Position numbers and translations under genes: made by a program. The notes under the pieces were generated by a model. The model worked only from the letters and a program-made list of their open reading frames with translations, did not search any database and was not told where the DNA came from. From contig CAVTBY010000016.1 in NCBI GenBank assembly GCA_963733085.1, positions 1 to 64,000 on the forward strand: DNA of 64,000 nt, in the 5' to 3' direction. This DNA comes from Desertimonas sp963733085 (GTDB lineage Bacteria; Actinomycetota; Acidimicrobiia; Acidimicrobiales; Ilumatobacteraceae). How positions within the stretch are numbered: the first letter of the stretch is position 1; the number at the start of each line of letters is the position of its first letter. Of the stretch, positions 27,365-35,130 are shown piece by piece.

Positions 27365-27419
27365 CGTTTGCGTCAGCGGATGTGCCTGTAGAGGGCCGTC
27401 CTGCTGACACAAACGACGG
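27365..27419. repeat. Intergenic stem-loop element, family B copy 1
   Basis: CGTTTGCGTCAGC (27365-27377) and GCTGACACAAACG (27403-27415) form 13-nt arms with one mismatch and a 25-nt loop. The right arm plus flank, GCTGACACAAACGACGG, is identical to 33793-33809. It lies in the 267-bp gap between the TetR gene and the secreted DUF4352-like gene, in which nothing else was recognised. Confidence 0.6.
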
Positions 27420-27524
27420 GCGCAACCGACTGCGGCGGTTTGAACAGCCGCCTCAGCGGCTACTTAACCGTCGCGGTCAGTGCCCGCCTGCTCGGCCGCA
27501 TCACCCGTTGAAAGGATGGATCCC

Positions 27525-28115
27525 GTGCGCCGACTCGTATTCACCGGAGCAGTGCTGGCTGCAATCGCCCCCGCTGCCGTCGCCAGCGCCACAACACCGC
27601 CCGACCCGACCGAACCCGCCGCGTCCGACACCACGGAGGCCGCTGCCACCGGCGACACGACCGGCTCGGAAGGGGCCACCGCTCCCGAGGAGACCGGCGA
27701 AGTCGCCACTGTGTTCGACGACTCCGGCAACGCGGTCGCCACGATCACGGCTGGCATCAGTGAAGTCGGATTCTCCGACTACGAGGAGGGCAACGACCCC
27801 GAAGCGGGCAACGAGTACGTCCGCCTGGTCGTCACCGTCGAGAGCTTGATCACTGAAGGCACCTTCGGCGTCAGCGTCGACGACTTCATCCTGCAGAGCA
27901 ACAACGGCTTCGTGACCACCGCAGAGAACGTGCCCACCGCCGCGCAGGCCGACGCCGACGAGGACATCACCGAGGAAGCCGACCTGGCCAATGGCGAGAC
28001 CGTAGAACTGACTCTGACGTTCGAGGTGGTCTCCAGCGTCGGCCCGCAGTCGGTCTTCTACAGCCCGGACGACGATCGGCTGGTCGACGTCGCCGAACTG
28101 GCCACCGACTCCTAG
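27525..28115 (+). CDS. Secreted DUF4352-like protein
   Basis: 196 aa from the GTG at 27525; AAAGG at 27511-27515 is too close to the ATG at 27516 but well placed for the GTG. A signal peptide (LVFTGAVLAAIAPAAVASA) is followed by a Thr/Pro/Glu-rich linker and a beta-rich domain from ~residue 60 (GNEYVRLVVTVES, GVSVDDFILQSNNG, LANGETVELTLTFEV), the arrangement of DUF4352 domains. These occur in exported proteins and lipoproteins; no lipobox cysteine is present. Function unknown. Confidence 0.7.
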   Translation: MRRLVFTGAVLAAIAPAAVASATTPPDPTEPAASDTTEAAATGDTTGSEGATAPEETGEVATVFDDSGNAVATITAGISEVGFSDYEEGNDPEAGNEYVRLVVTVESLITEGTFGVSVDDFILQSNNGFVTTAENVPTAAQADADEDITEEADLANGETVELTLTFEVVSSVGPQSVFYSPDDDRLVDVAELATDS

Positions 28116-28155
28116 GACGGCCACAGCGGGGCGGTCGCCCGCTACGTTTCGGCGA

Positions 28156-28605
28156 ATGCCGTCCCGCGCCGAGCAGTTCCCCGAAGTCGATCCGGCGCTG
28201 GCTGCCCGTTGGCACAAGTTCGGTGCCAACGGGCAGCCCCGCTTCCCACAGCTCCTCGGGCTCACCGTCGAGGACGTCCGCGACGGCTACTGCCGGATGC
28301 GGCTTCCGTTTCGGGCCGAGCTCCTGCACGCCGGCGGGATCGTCCACGGTGGCGCGCTGGCGACGCTGCTCGACTCCGCGCTCGTTCCGGCGATCGGCGT
28401 GGCACTCCCTCCGGGTACCGCCTACTCCACGGTCGACCTCCATGTGCAGTTCGTCGACAGCCTCGTCGACGAGGACGCCGTCGCCGAGGGCTGGGTGGTG
28501 CGACGCGGCCGGCGCACCGTGTTCGGCGAGAGCGAGGCCCGCGCCGCGAACACCGGCCGCCTGATCGCCAAGGCGATCTCCACGTTCTCCGTCCGGCCAA
28601 GTTGA
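28156..28605 (+). CDS. PaaI-type hotdog thioesterase
   Basis: 149 aa. The hotdog helix motif HAGGIVHGGALATLLDSA (residues ~59-76) and the following STVDLHVQFVD strand are characteristic of PaaI/YdiI thioesterases. It should hydrolyse an acyl-CoA, perhaps aromatic. The stop overlaps the start of the acyl-CoA synthetase gene (TGATG), so the two are translationally coupled and may act on the same CoA ester pool. Confidence 0.85.
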   Translation: MPSRAEQFPEVDPALAARWHKFGANGQPRFPQLLGLTVEDVRDGYCRMRLPFRAELLHAGGIVHGGALATLLDSALVPAIGVALPPGTAYSTVDLHVQFVDSLVDEDAVAEGWVVRRGRRTVFGESEARAANTGRLIAKAISTFSVRPS

Positions 28606-30755
28606 TGACGACGCTGTCCGAGCGTTCGTCCAAGGAACTGCTCGCCGCGTTCGGCTTGCCGATTGTCGCCGAGCGCGTCGTCCCGGACGTCGACGGTGCC
28701 GTCGCCGCCGCCTCGGCGCTCGGCTTCCCCGTCGTGGTCAAGCTGAACGGAGCGGGCATCGCCCACAAGAGCGAGCGCGGCCTCGTGCGCCTCGCTCTCG
28801 CCGACGAGAACGCGGTCAGCGCGGCCGCCCAAGCACTGCTCGCCGCCGCGAGGCCGGAGGACGGCACCGTCGATCTGCTCGTCGCCCCGATGGTGTCAGG
28901 TCGTCGGGAGCTGATCGCCGGAGCGGTCCGTGGTGCGCAGTTCGGGCCGACCGTGATGCTGGGCGTCGGAGGAGTGCTCGCCGAAGCGACGGGCGACGTG
29001 GTGTTCAGACCGGCGCCGCTCGACCTCATGACGGCGGACGAGATGATCGACGACCTGCGCGGCCAGGCGCTGATCGGCCCGTTCCGCGGTGAGGCAGCGG
29101 TCGACCGGACCGCCCTCGCCAGCGCGCTCGTGGCCCTCGGCAAGGTGATTGTCGAACGCCACGACGTGGCCAGCATCGACATCAACCCGCTGATCGTCGA
29201 TGGTGACGGAGCGCTCGTCGCCGTCGACGCCCTCGTCGAACTGCGCCCAGGACCATCGGTGACCGCCGCCCGGCGGCGCCGACCGACGAACGAGCAGTTC
29301 TCAGCAATGTTCGAGCCACGCGGGATCGTCATCGTCGGGGCGTCGACGCATCCCGGCAAGTTCGGGTTCGTGTCCCTGCACAACGTTCTGGCTTGCGGCT
29401 ATCAGGGCCGCGTTCATGGCACGAACCGGCAGGCCGAGGACGTTCTCGGCATCCAGACGGTCGCCGGCATCGCCGAGGTTCCCGACGGAGCCGTCGACCT
29501 CGCCTTCATCTGCACGCCGCCTGCAGCCAACCCCGAGGTGCTCCGGGACTGCGCGGCCAAAGGCATCGCCGCGGTGTTCGTCACTTCAGCGGGCTACGGC
29601 GAAGCTGGTGCCGATGGCAAGCGTGCCGAGAACGAGCTGGTCGAGCTGGCGGACGAGCTCGGCATCGTTCTCGCCGGCCCAAACGGCCAGGGCCTGGTCA
29701 GCACTCCCGTCTCGCTGTGCGCCCAGATCGTCGCGCCCTATCCGCCGCCCGGACGGATTGCCGTGGCGAGCCAGAGCGGCAACTTCGTTTCGAGCTTTCT
29801 CAACCTCTCCAGAGCCACCGGGGTGGGGATCTCGCGCGCCGTGTCCGCCGGCAACGCCGCGGCAGTGTCGGTCGCCGACTACCTCTCGTGGTTCGCCGAC
29901 GATCCGGCGACAAGCGTCGGCTTGGCCTACATCGAAGGGATCGCTGACGGCCGCGTGCTGTTCGACCAGTTGGCCGACGCGGCCCGGCGAGCGCCGCTCG
30001 TGCTGCTCAAGGGCGGAGCCACCGCGGGCGGGGCGCGTGCCGCGGCCAGCCACACCGGGGCGTTGGCGGCGGACGACAAGGTGTTCGACGGCGAGTGCCG
30101 CGCCGCCGGGATCACCAGGGCGGCGTCTGTCGAGGAGGCCTTCGATGCCGCGGCGACGTTCGCCACGCAGCCCCTCCCGCGAGGCCCGCGCGTCGTCGTC
30201 GTCACCACGGCAGGCGGCTGGGGCGTCGTCACCGCCGATGCGATCACCAACGATCCCGACCTCGAGCTGATCGAGCTGCCCGCCGATCTGCGTGCGGCCG
30301 TGGACGAGCTCCTGCCAGCACGTTGGAGCGGCGGCAACCCGATTGACTGCGCCGGCGGTGAGACGCGTGACACGATTCCCGAGGTGCTCCGACTGGTGGC
30401 AGAACACGACGGTGTCGACGCGATCATCCAACTCGGGATCGGGATCCAGTCGAACGAGGCACGACTGATGCGCGAAGGCCGCTTCTACCCCGAGCACGGT
30501 CTGGACCGAATCGTCGACTTCCATCAGCGTCAGGACTCCCGCTACGCGACCGCTGCGGCCGAGCTGAGCAGCGCAACCGGCAAGCCGATCCTGGTCGTCA
30601 GTGAGCTGGCCGTCGCCGATCCGGACAATCCCGGACCGGCGACGGTCCGCGCCACCGGAAGGCTGTGCTACGCCAGTGGGAACCGGGCCGTGACCGCGCT
30701 CGGGCACCTCTGGCGCGACGCTAGACACCGGCAGCGGCGTTCCGGTCGAGCATGA
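28605..30755 (+). CDS. Acyl-CoA synthetase (ADP/NDP-forming)
   Basis: 716 aa from the ATG at 28605. An N-terminal ATP-grasp domain (~1-220: FPVVVKLNGAGIAHKSE, DINPLIVDGDG) precedes a CoA-binding Rossmann domain (~240-340: GIVIVGASTHPGKFG) and succinyl-CoA-ligase-like domains (SQSGNFVSSFLNLS; ASHTGALA with the phospho-histidine). The domain order is a permutation of the archaeal ADP-forming acetyl-CoA synthetase. It interconverts an acid, CoA and ATP with acyl-CoA, ADP and phosphate; the acid is not evident. Confidence 0.9.
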   Translation: MTTLSERSSKELLAAFGLPIVAERVVPDVDGAVAAASALGFPVVVKLNGAGIAHKSERGLVRLALADENAVSAAAQALLAAARPEDGTVDLLVAPMVSGRRELIAGAVRGAQFGPTVMLGVGGVLAEATGDVVFRPAPLDLMTADEMIDDLRGQALIGPFRGEAAVDRTALASALVALGKVIVERHDVASIDINPLIVDGDGALVAVDALVELRPGPSVTAARRRRPTNEQFSAMFEPRGIVIVGASTHPGKFGFVSLHNVLACGYQGRVHGTNRQAEDVLGIQTVAGIAEVPDGAVDLAFICTPPAANPEVLRDCAAKGIAAVFVTSAGYGEAGADGKRAENELVELADELGIVLAGPNGQGLVSTPVSLCAQIVAPYPPPGRIAVASQSGNFVSSFLNLSRATGVGISRAVSAGNAAAVSVADYLSWFADDPATSVGLAYIEGIADGRVLFDQLADAARRAPLVLLKGGATAGGARAAASHTGALAADDKVFDGECRAAGITRAASVEEAFDAAATFATQPLPRGPRVVVVTTAGGWGVVTADAITNDPDLELIELPADLRAAVDELLPARWSGGNPIDCAGGETRDTIPEVLRLVAEHDGVDAIIQLGIGIQSNEARLMREGRFYPEHGLDRIVDFHQRQDSRYATAAAELSSATGKPILVVSELAVADPDNPGPATVRATGRLCYASGNRAVTALGHLWRDARHRQRRSGRA

Positions 30756-32233
30756 GTCCACGTCCGGCGAACCCGTCGCCGTTGGTCGCCCTCGTCGCCG
30801 TCGTCCTACTTCCCGCCCTGGCCCTGTTCGGATTGTGGCGATTCGCGAGCGGACAAGACGGCGAGACGGTCGAGTCGCTGCCCCCGACGACCGCTGCCAC
30901 CGGCGCGCCCACCGCTCCGGCCCCTGTGTTGAACACACCACTGTTGTCGTTCCGGCGGATCCCCGGGTTGATCGCACGCGACCTCAACGACGACAGCTTC
31001 GCCGCCGCGATCAACACCTTTGCAGGAATGCTCGACCCGACGTCGTGCCTCGTCGTCCAACTCGACGGCGTCGAGGTCGGTTCGCACAACCCCGACCTCC
31101 CTGTCATCCCGGCGAGTAACCAGAAGCTGCTCGTCGCGGCCGCCGCCCTGGAGGTGCTCGGCCCCGATCACGTGTTCACGACCGAGGTGCGCGGTGGCCC
31201 CGTGAGCGGCGGGGTGTTGTCGGGTGACCTCTATCTCGTCGGTGGCGGCGATCCGTTGCTGACGACGGACGACTACCCGGCCGAGACGATCAACGGTTAC
31301 CCGGTGCTCAACGCCACCTCGCTCGACGGCCTCGCCGATTCCATCGCCGCCGCTGGGATCACGCGGATCGACGGGAACATCGTCGGCGACGGATCTCGCT
31401 ACGACGACGAGTTCTTCCACCCGAGCTGGCCGGAGGACATCTACGTCACCGAGGCGGGTCCACTCGACGCGCTCTTGGTGAACGACGCTCGCTTCCTCAC
31501 CGATGACTGGCAAGTCGCCAACGACCCCAGCGCGGGCGCCGCTGAGGAGCTCGGCCGCCTCCTCGAAGCGCGCGGGATCACGATTGGCGGCGAAGTCACG
31601 ACTGGGACGGCACCCTCCGACGCCGCCGTGGTCGCGTCGATCGTGTCCCAACCGCTGCCTGCGGTGATCGCCGAGATGCAGGCGTCGAGCGACAACAACA
31701 CCGCTGAGCTGCTGCTCAAGGAGTTGGGTGTCGCGTCTGGCGCCGGCGGGACCACCGCAGCGGGTGCGGCAGCCACGATCGCGGCGCTGGCCCAGATCGG
31801 CCTCGACACGACCGGCGTGGTCGTCGACGACGGCTCCGGGCTCAGCAACGACAACCGCGTCACGTGCCGGCTGCTCACCGGGATCCTCGAGCGCTACGAG
31901 CCCGGCGATGAATTCGCCGCCGGGCTGCCGGTCGCCGGCCAGGACGGAACCACGCTGAGCGACGTGTTCGTCGGTTCGGCAGTGGAGGGCCGGCTGATCG
32001 GCAAGACCGGAACGTTGCACAACGAGCCGTACAACGCCGATCCACCGTCGGTCAAGGCGCTCAGCGGCTACCTCCCGGTGGAAGGCGGGGGGATGATCGA
32101 ATACGCCTTCATCCTCAACAGCGTGGGCACGCTGCCGGAGCAGACCGTCTATCGGCCGATCTGGGACGCCTTTGCCGAGGTTGTCGCCGCGTACCCCGCG
32201 GGACCTTCGGCCGCCGAGCTCGGACCGGGGTAA
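30752..32233 (+). CDS. dacB: D-alanyl-D-alanine carboxypeptidase/endopeptidase, PBP4 (S13) family
   Basis: 493 aa, starting inside the previous gene (ATGA). One N-terminal membrane helix or uncleaved signal (LVALVAVVLLPALALFGLW). The three penicillin-binding motifs are present: SNQK in PASNQKLL near residue 126, SDN in ASSDNNTAE, and KTG in GKTGTLHN. S13 enzymes trim peptidoglycan stem peptides and crosslinks outside the membrane. Length and motif spacing are normal. Confidence 0.9.
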   Translation: MSPRPANPSPLVALVAVVLLPALALFGLWRFASGQDGETVESLPPTTAATGAPTAPAPVLNTPLLSFRRIPGLIARDLNDDSFAAAINTFAGMLDPTSCLVVQLDGVEVGSHNPDLPVIPASNQKLLVAAAALEVLGPDHVFTTEVRGGPVSGGVLSGDLYLVGGGDPLLTTDDYPAETINGYPVLNATSLDGLADSIAAAGITRIDGNIVGDGSRYDDEFFHPSWPEDIYVTEAGPLDALLVNDARFLTDDWQVANDPSAGAAEELGRLLEARGITIGGEVTTGTAPSDAAVVASIVSQPLPAVIAEMQASSDNNTAELLLKELGVASGAGGTTAAGAAATIAALAQIGLDTTGVVVDDGSGLSNDNRVTCRLLTGILERYEPGDEFAAGLPVAGQDGTTLSDVFVGSAVEGRLIGKTGTLHNEPYNADPPSVKALSGYLPVEGGGMIEYAFILNSVGTLPEQTVYRPIWDAFAEVVAAYPAGPSAAELGPG

Positions 32234-32238
32234 CAACG

Positions 32239-32877
32239 ATGCCACTGCCGATGTTTCCGCTCGGCAACGTCGTGCTTCCCGGTGAGCTGCTTCCGCTCAA
32301 CGTGTTCGAGCCGCGATACCGCCAGCTCGTGCTCGACTGCCTCGCCGCCGACGCCCCGGAGTTCGGCGTCGTGCTCATCGAACGGGGGAGCGAGGTCGGG
32401 GGCGGCGACGTGCGCACATCGATCGGCACGGTCACCCGTATCGTCCGCGTGATGCCGCTCGGCAACGGGCGGTTCGAGGTCGTCGCCGCCGGCCTGCGCC
32501 GAGTCAGCGTGCTCGAGTGGCTCGACGACGATCCGTATCCGCGTGGTGACGTCGAGGAATGGCCGGAGGCGGATCCGACTGACGCCGACGCGTTGCGGCC
32601 GCAGCTCGAGCGCCTGCTCGGTCGCATCGACGAAGCGCGCGACCTTGCTCAGGCCGTTGCCAGAGCGAACAAACAGCGCACGAGCGGGCGGGCAACTCAG
32701 CCGCTGCAGCTCAGCGACGACCTCGTGCGAGCTACGTATCAACTCGCCGCCCGGGCTCCGATCGGGCCGGCCGATCGCTACCGACTACTCGCCGCGCCGA
32801 CGCTCGAAGCGCGGGTCGAGCTGCTCGGCGCCGCCGTCGACGACGCCGAGGCCATGTTGCGATTTCGGCTGGCGTGA
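32239..32877 (+). CDS. Lon N-terminal substrate-binding domain protein
   Basis: 212 aa. MPLPMFPLGNVVLPGELLPL and FEPRYRQLV are the opening of the LON domain (PF02190), and the protein ends after a helical bundle with no AAA+ or protease domain. Stand-alone LON-domain proteins are widespread, and their role is unclear. The next gene begins within its stop. Confidence 0.85.
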   Translation: MPLPMFPLGNVVLPGELLPLNVFEPRYRQLVLDCLAADAPEFGVVLIERGSEVGGGDVRTSIGTVTRIVRVMPLGNGRFEVVAAGLRRVSVLEWLDDDPYPRGDVEEWPEADPTDADALRPQLERLLGRIDEARDLAQAVARANKQRTSGRATQPLQLSDDLVRATYQLAARAPIGPADRYRLLAAPTLEARVELLGAAVDDAEAMLRFRLA

Positions 32878-33236
32878 TAGAAACGTTCGTCGTGGCAAAC
32901 ATCGCAGAGGACCGCAACCTCGCCCATCGGGAGGACACGTCGATCGAGGGACTCGTCTACCTCGTCCGCGACTACGCCAAGCAGGAGACCGTCGGCCCAC
33001 TCAAGGGCGCCGGCAAGTGGCTCGGATACGGGGTCGCCGGGGCCCTGCTCCTCGGTGTGGGTCTCTTCCTCGTCCTCCTCGGGCTGTTGCGGCTGATCCA
33101 GGCAGAGTGGGACCGTGCCTCCACCGGGGCGCTGTCCTGGCTCAGCTACCTCATCGTGCTCGTCGTCTGCATCGGCCTGATCATCCTGACGGTCAGCCGG
33201 ATCAACAAGCCGAGCCTCAACAAGGAGAACCCGTGA
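32874..33236 (+). CDS. Actinobacterial holin-superfamily-like membrane protein
   Basis: 120 aa; GTG at 32874 overlaps the previous stop (GTG at 32892 possible). Two transmembrane helices (GVAGALLLGVGLFLVLLGLL and LSYLIVLVVCIGLIILTV) after an amphipathic N-terminal half. The pattern matches the 'phage holin family' (PF07332-like) of chromosomal actinobacterial proteins. No phage genes lie nearby, so lysis is not implied. Confidence 0.7.
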   Translation: MIETFVVANIAEDRNLAHREDTSIEGLVYLVRDYAKQETVGPLKGAGKWLGYGVAGALLLGVGLFLVLLGLLRLIQAEWDRASTGALSWLSYLIVLVVCIGLIILTVSRINKPSLNKENP

Positions 33237-33460
33237 TGGCCAAGGCCGCGCGAGCACCCGAGCAATCGATCACGCGCGAGGACCTCGAGCGTCGCTTCTC
33301 AGCCTTGCAGGGCGACCTCAAGGGCAAGGTTGCCTCCCGCAAGCAGTCGCTGATCACCACCGCGAGCGCGGCGGCCGTCGTGGTTCTACTGATCGTGTTC
33401 CTGCTCGGCAAGCGCAGCGGCAAACGCAAGACCACGCTGGTCGAGATCCGCAGAGTGTGA
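33236..33460 (+). CDS. Small single-pass membrane protein
   Basis: 74 aa; ATG at 33236 overlaps the previous TGA (GTG at 33233 also possible). A charged cytosolic part (TREDLERRFSALQGDLKGKV) is followed by one membrane helix (AAAVVVLLIVFLLG) and a basic tail. It belongs to the same run of small membrane genes as its neighbours. Function not recognised. Confidence 0.65.
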   Translation: MAKAARAPEQSITREDLERRFSALQGDLKGKVASRKQSLITTASAAAVVVLLIVFLLGKRSGKRKTTLVEIRRV

Positions 33461-33463
33461 CCG

Positions 33464-33742
33464 ATGCCGACCAAGCGCGGGCTGCCGGGCGAGGAGCGCT
33501 ATTGGCAGCTGATGTACTCGATCGTCGGCCGGCGGCGTGCCGCCCGCCGGCTGTTCGGCCCTCGGCGGGCCTGGCGGGGGGTCTACTCCACGGTCTACAC
33601 CATCCGCTTCCTGCGCAAGCTGCTCGGGTTCGGCCCCAGGCTGGTGAGCGTCGAGAAGCTCAAGCCCGGCCAGTTCCTGAGCGTCGAGGCGATTGACCCA
33701 CGCACGCTCAGTCCTGCCGAAAGGAAGCTCCACAAGCGTTGA
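33464..33742 (+). CDS. Small basic conserved hypothetical protein
   Basis: 92 aa, strongly basic, with aromatic residues early (RYWQLMYSIVGRRRAARRLFG is split here as RYWQLMYSIVG and RRRAARRLFG). No membrane helix is evident, but the Arg-rich amphipathic segment could bind membrane or nucleic acid. It is the last gene of the run starting with the Lon-N protein and ends 14 bp before a stem-loop element. Function unknown. Confidence 0.55.
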   Translation: MPTKRGLPGEERYWQLMYSIVGRRRAARRLFGPRRAWRGVYSTVYTIRFLRKLLGFGPRLVSVEKLKPGQFLSVEAIDPRTLSPAERKLHKR

Positions 33743-33756
33743 ACGCGCTGCTGCGA

Positions 33757-33809
33757 TTTGTGTCAGCTCGGCGACCACGAACCGGTCATCTTGCTGACAC
33801 AAACGACGG
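33757..33809. repeat. Intergenic stem-loop element, family B copy 2
   Basis: TTTGTGTCAGC (33757-33767) and GCTGACACAAA (33793-33803) are perfect 11-bp complementary arms around a 25-nt loop, the same geometry as 27365-27419. The loop sequences differ. It could terminate the upstream run of small genes. Confidence 0.65.
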
Positions 33810-33841
33810 CCGATGGGTTGGTCCTGCCAAGATGGCCGCCC

Positions 33842-34633
33842 GTGGGACACACTTCCGAGCGAACGCTGCACGAGGGAGAGCGCGTGCTGCTGCTCGACTC
33901 GAAGCGTCGCCGCTACCTCGTGACACTCGTCGACGGCGGCGAGTTCCACAGCCACAACGGCTTCGTACCCCACGCCGAGATGATCGGCCGGCCGGAGGGC
34001 ATCACGGTGCGGTCGACGCGTGGCTCGGAGTACCGCGTGCTCCGTCCGACGCTCGAGGACGTCGTCGTCGAGATGCCACGCGGAGCCCAGGTGATCTACC
34101 CCAAGGATCTCGCCCCGATCTGCATGCTCGCCGACATCGGACCGGGTATTCGGGTGTTCGAGTCGGGTGTCGGGTCGGGGGCGCTGTCGATGACGATGCT
34201 GCGGTGGGGCGCGACGATTGTGGGCTATGAGGTGCGCGAGGACTTCGCCAACCGGGCCCGCACGAATGTGCGCGAGTTCCTCGGCGACGCGGCCCTGGCC
34301 GACTTTCGGATCGAGCTGCGCGACAGCTACGCGGGGATCGACCCGGTGGACACCGGCGACGGGTTCGATCGCGTGGTGCTCGACCTGCCCGAGCCGTGGC
34401 AGGTGGTGCCCCACGCCGAGCGGGCGTTACGGGCCGGGGGCATCCTGGTGGCCTACACGCCGCAGATCACCCAGGCGGCGCAGACTCGGGAGGCCCTCAA
34501 AGGCAAGTGGATCGACGCCCGCACGATCGAGGTGCTGCAACGCAGCTGGCACATCGACGGCCAAGCCGTACGCCCCGACCATCGCATGGTCGCCCACACC
34601 GCGTTCCTGACCGTGGCGAGGTGGCTCGGCTAG
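33842..34633 (+). CDS. trmI: tRNA (adenine-58-N1)-methyltransferase
   Basis: 263 aa from the GTG at 33842. An N-terminal beta domain (GERVLLLDSKRRRYLVTLVDGG) precedes a SAM-binding Rossmann fold with FESGVGSGALSMTMLRWGA and the DLPEPW catalytic-site motif. TrmI methylates A58 in the T loop of tRNA and stabilises it. In actinobacteria trmI commonly sits upstream of mpa, as here. Confidence 0.93.
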   Translation: MGHTSERTLHEGERVLLLDSKRRRYLVTLVDGGEFHSHNGFVPHAEMIGRPEGITVRSTRGSEYRVLRPTLEDVVVEMPRGAQVIYPKDLAPICMLADIGPGIRVFESGVGSGALSMTMLRWGATIVGYEVREDFANRARTNVREFLGDAALADFRIELRDSYAGIDPVDTGDGFDRVVLDLPEPWQVVPHAERALRAGGILVAYTPQITQAAQTREALKGKWIDARTIEVLQRSWHIDGQAVRPDHRMVAHTAFLTVARWLG

Positions 34634-34639
34634 GAACTC

Positions 34640-34885
34640 TCAGGCTTCGATGAAGATGCACTCTCCAGGGCATTCCTCGGCGGATTCGATCACCGCGTCG
34701 AGTTGACCGTCGGGGATCTCGGCCATTCCCTCGGCGCCCTGCGGGTTGCCCTTGGCGGCGGCGAAGATCTTGTCGCCTTCCTTCACGTAGGCGAGACCGT
34801 CGTCGAGGAGCGTGAACACGTCGGGCGCGATCTCTTCGCAGAGACCATCACCAGTGCAGAGATCCTGGTCGATCCAGACCTTCAT
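34640..34885 (-). CDS. Ferredoxin with Asp-substituted cluster site
   Basis: 81 aa from the ATG at 34885. The cluster motif reads C10-x2-D13-x2-C16, with the last ligand C72-P. Replacing the central cysteine by Asp is typical of [3Fe-4S] ferredoxins and of labile [4Fe-4S] ones with an Asp ligand. C76 is an extra cysteine. Actinobacterial ferredoxins of this kind often serve cytochromes P450. It lies between trmI and mpa on the opposite strand, 6 bp from the trmI stop. Confidence 0.88.
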   Translation of the reverse strand: MKVWIDQDLCTGDGLCEEIAPDVFTLLDDGLAYVKEGDKIFAAAKGNPQGAEGMAEIPDGQLDAVIESAEECPGECIFIEA

Positions 34886-35068
34886 GGGTTGCAGATTACA
34901 CGGCGAATCACGTGAAAACACGATTGCCGGCCCGATCGGCACCAATCCTCGACCAGCCTTCGACGTCCCGTGGACGTCTCTTCGCTCGCTTTCGGAAAAT
35001 CGACGTATGTCGCGGCGTCGAACGGTCTCTTGATCTGTGACGAACGCTATGTGCCGCGAACGGCGCGT

Positions 35069-35124
35069 TGAACGTGTGTATGTTCAGACCGACGGCCGGA
35101 GAACGGCCCGGACAACAGAGAGGA
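35069..35124 (+). promoter_or_regulatory. mpa upstream region: inverted repeat and Shine-Dalgarno
   Basis: TGAAC-N8-GTTCA at 35069-35086 is an inverted repeat 45 bp upstream of mpa. AGAGGAG at 35118-35124 is a good Shine-Dalgarno site for the GTG at 35131. The rest of the 245-bp gap (34886-35130) shows no other feature I can support. Confidence 0.4.
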
Positions 35125-35130
35125 GCTCCC

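Noticed and set aside
32874..33460. Holin-like genes as part of a prophage
   Set aside because: No capsid, integrase, lysin or attachment repeats are nearby. The family is common on actinobacterial chromosomes.
35069..35086. LexA/SOS box upstream of mpa
   Set aside because: The GAAC..GTTC arms are 8 bp apart rather than the 4 bp of the mycobacterial LexA consensus.
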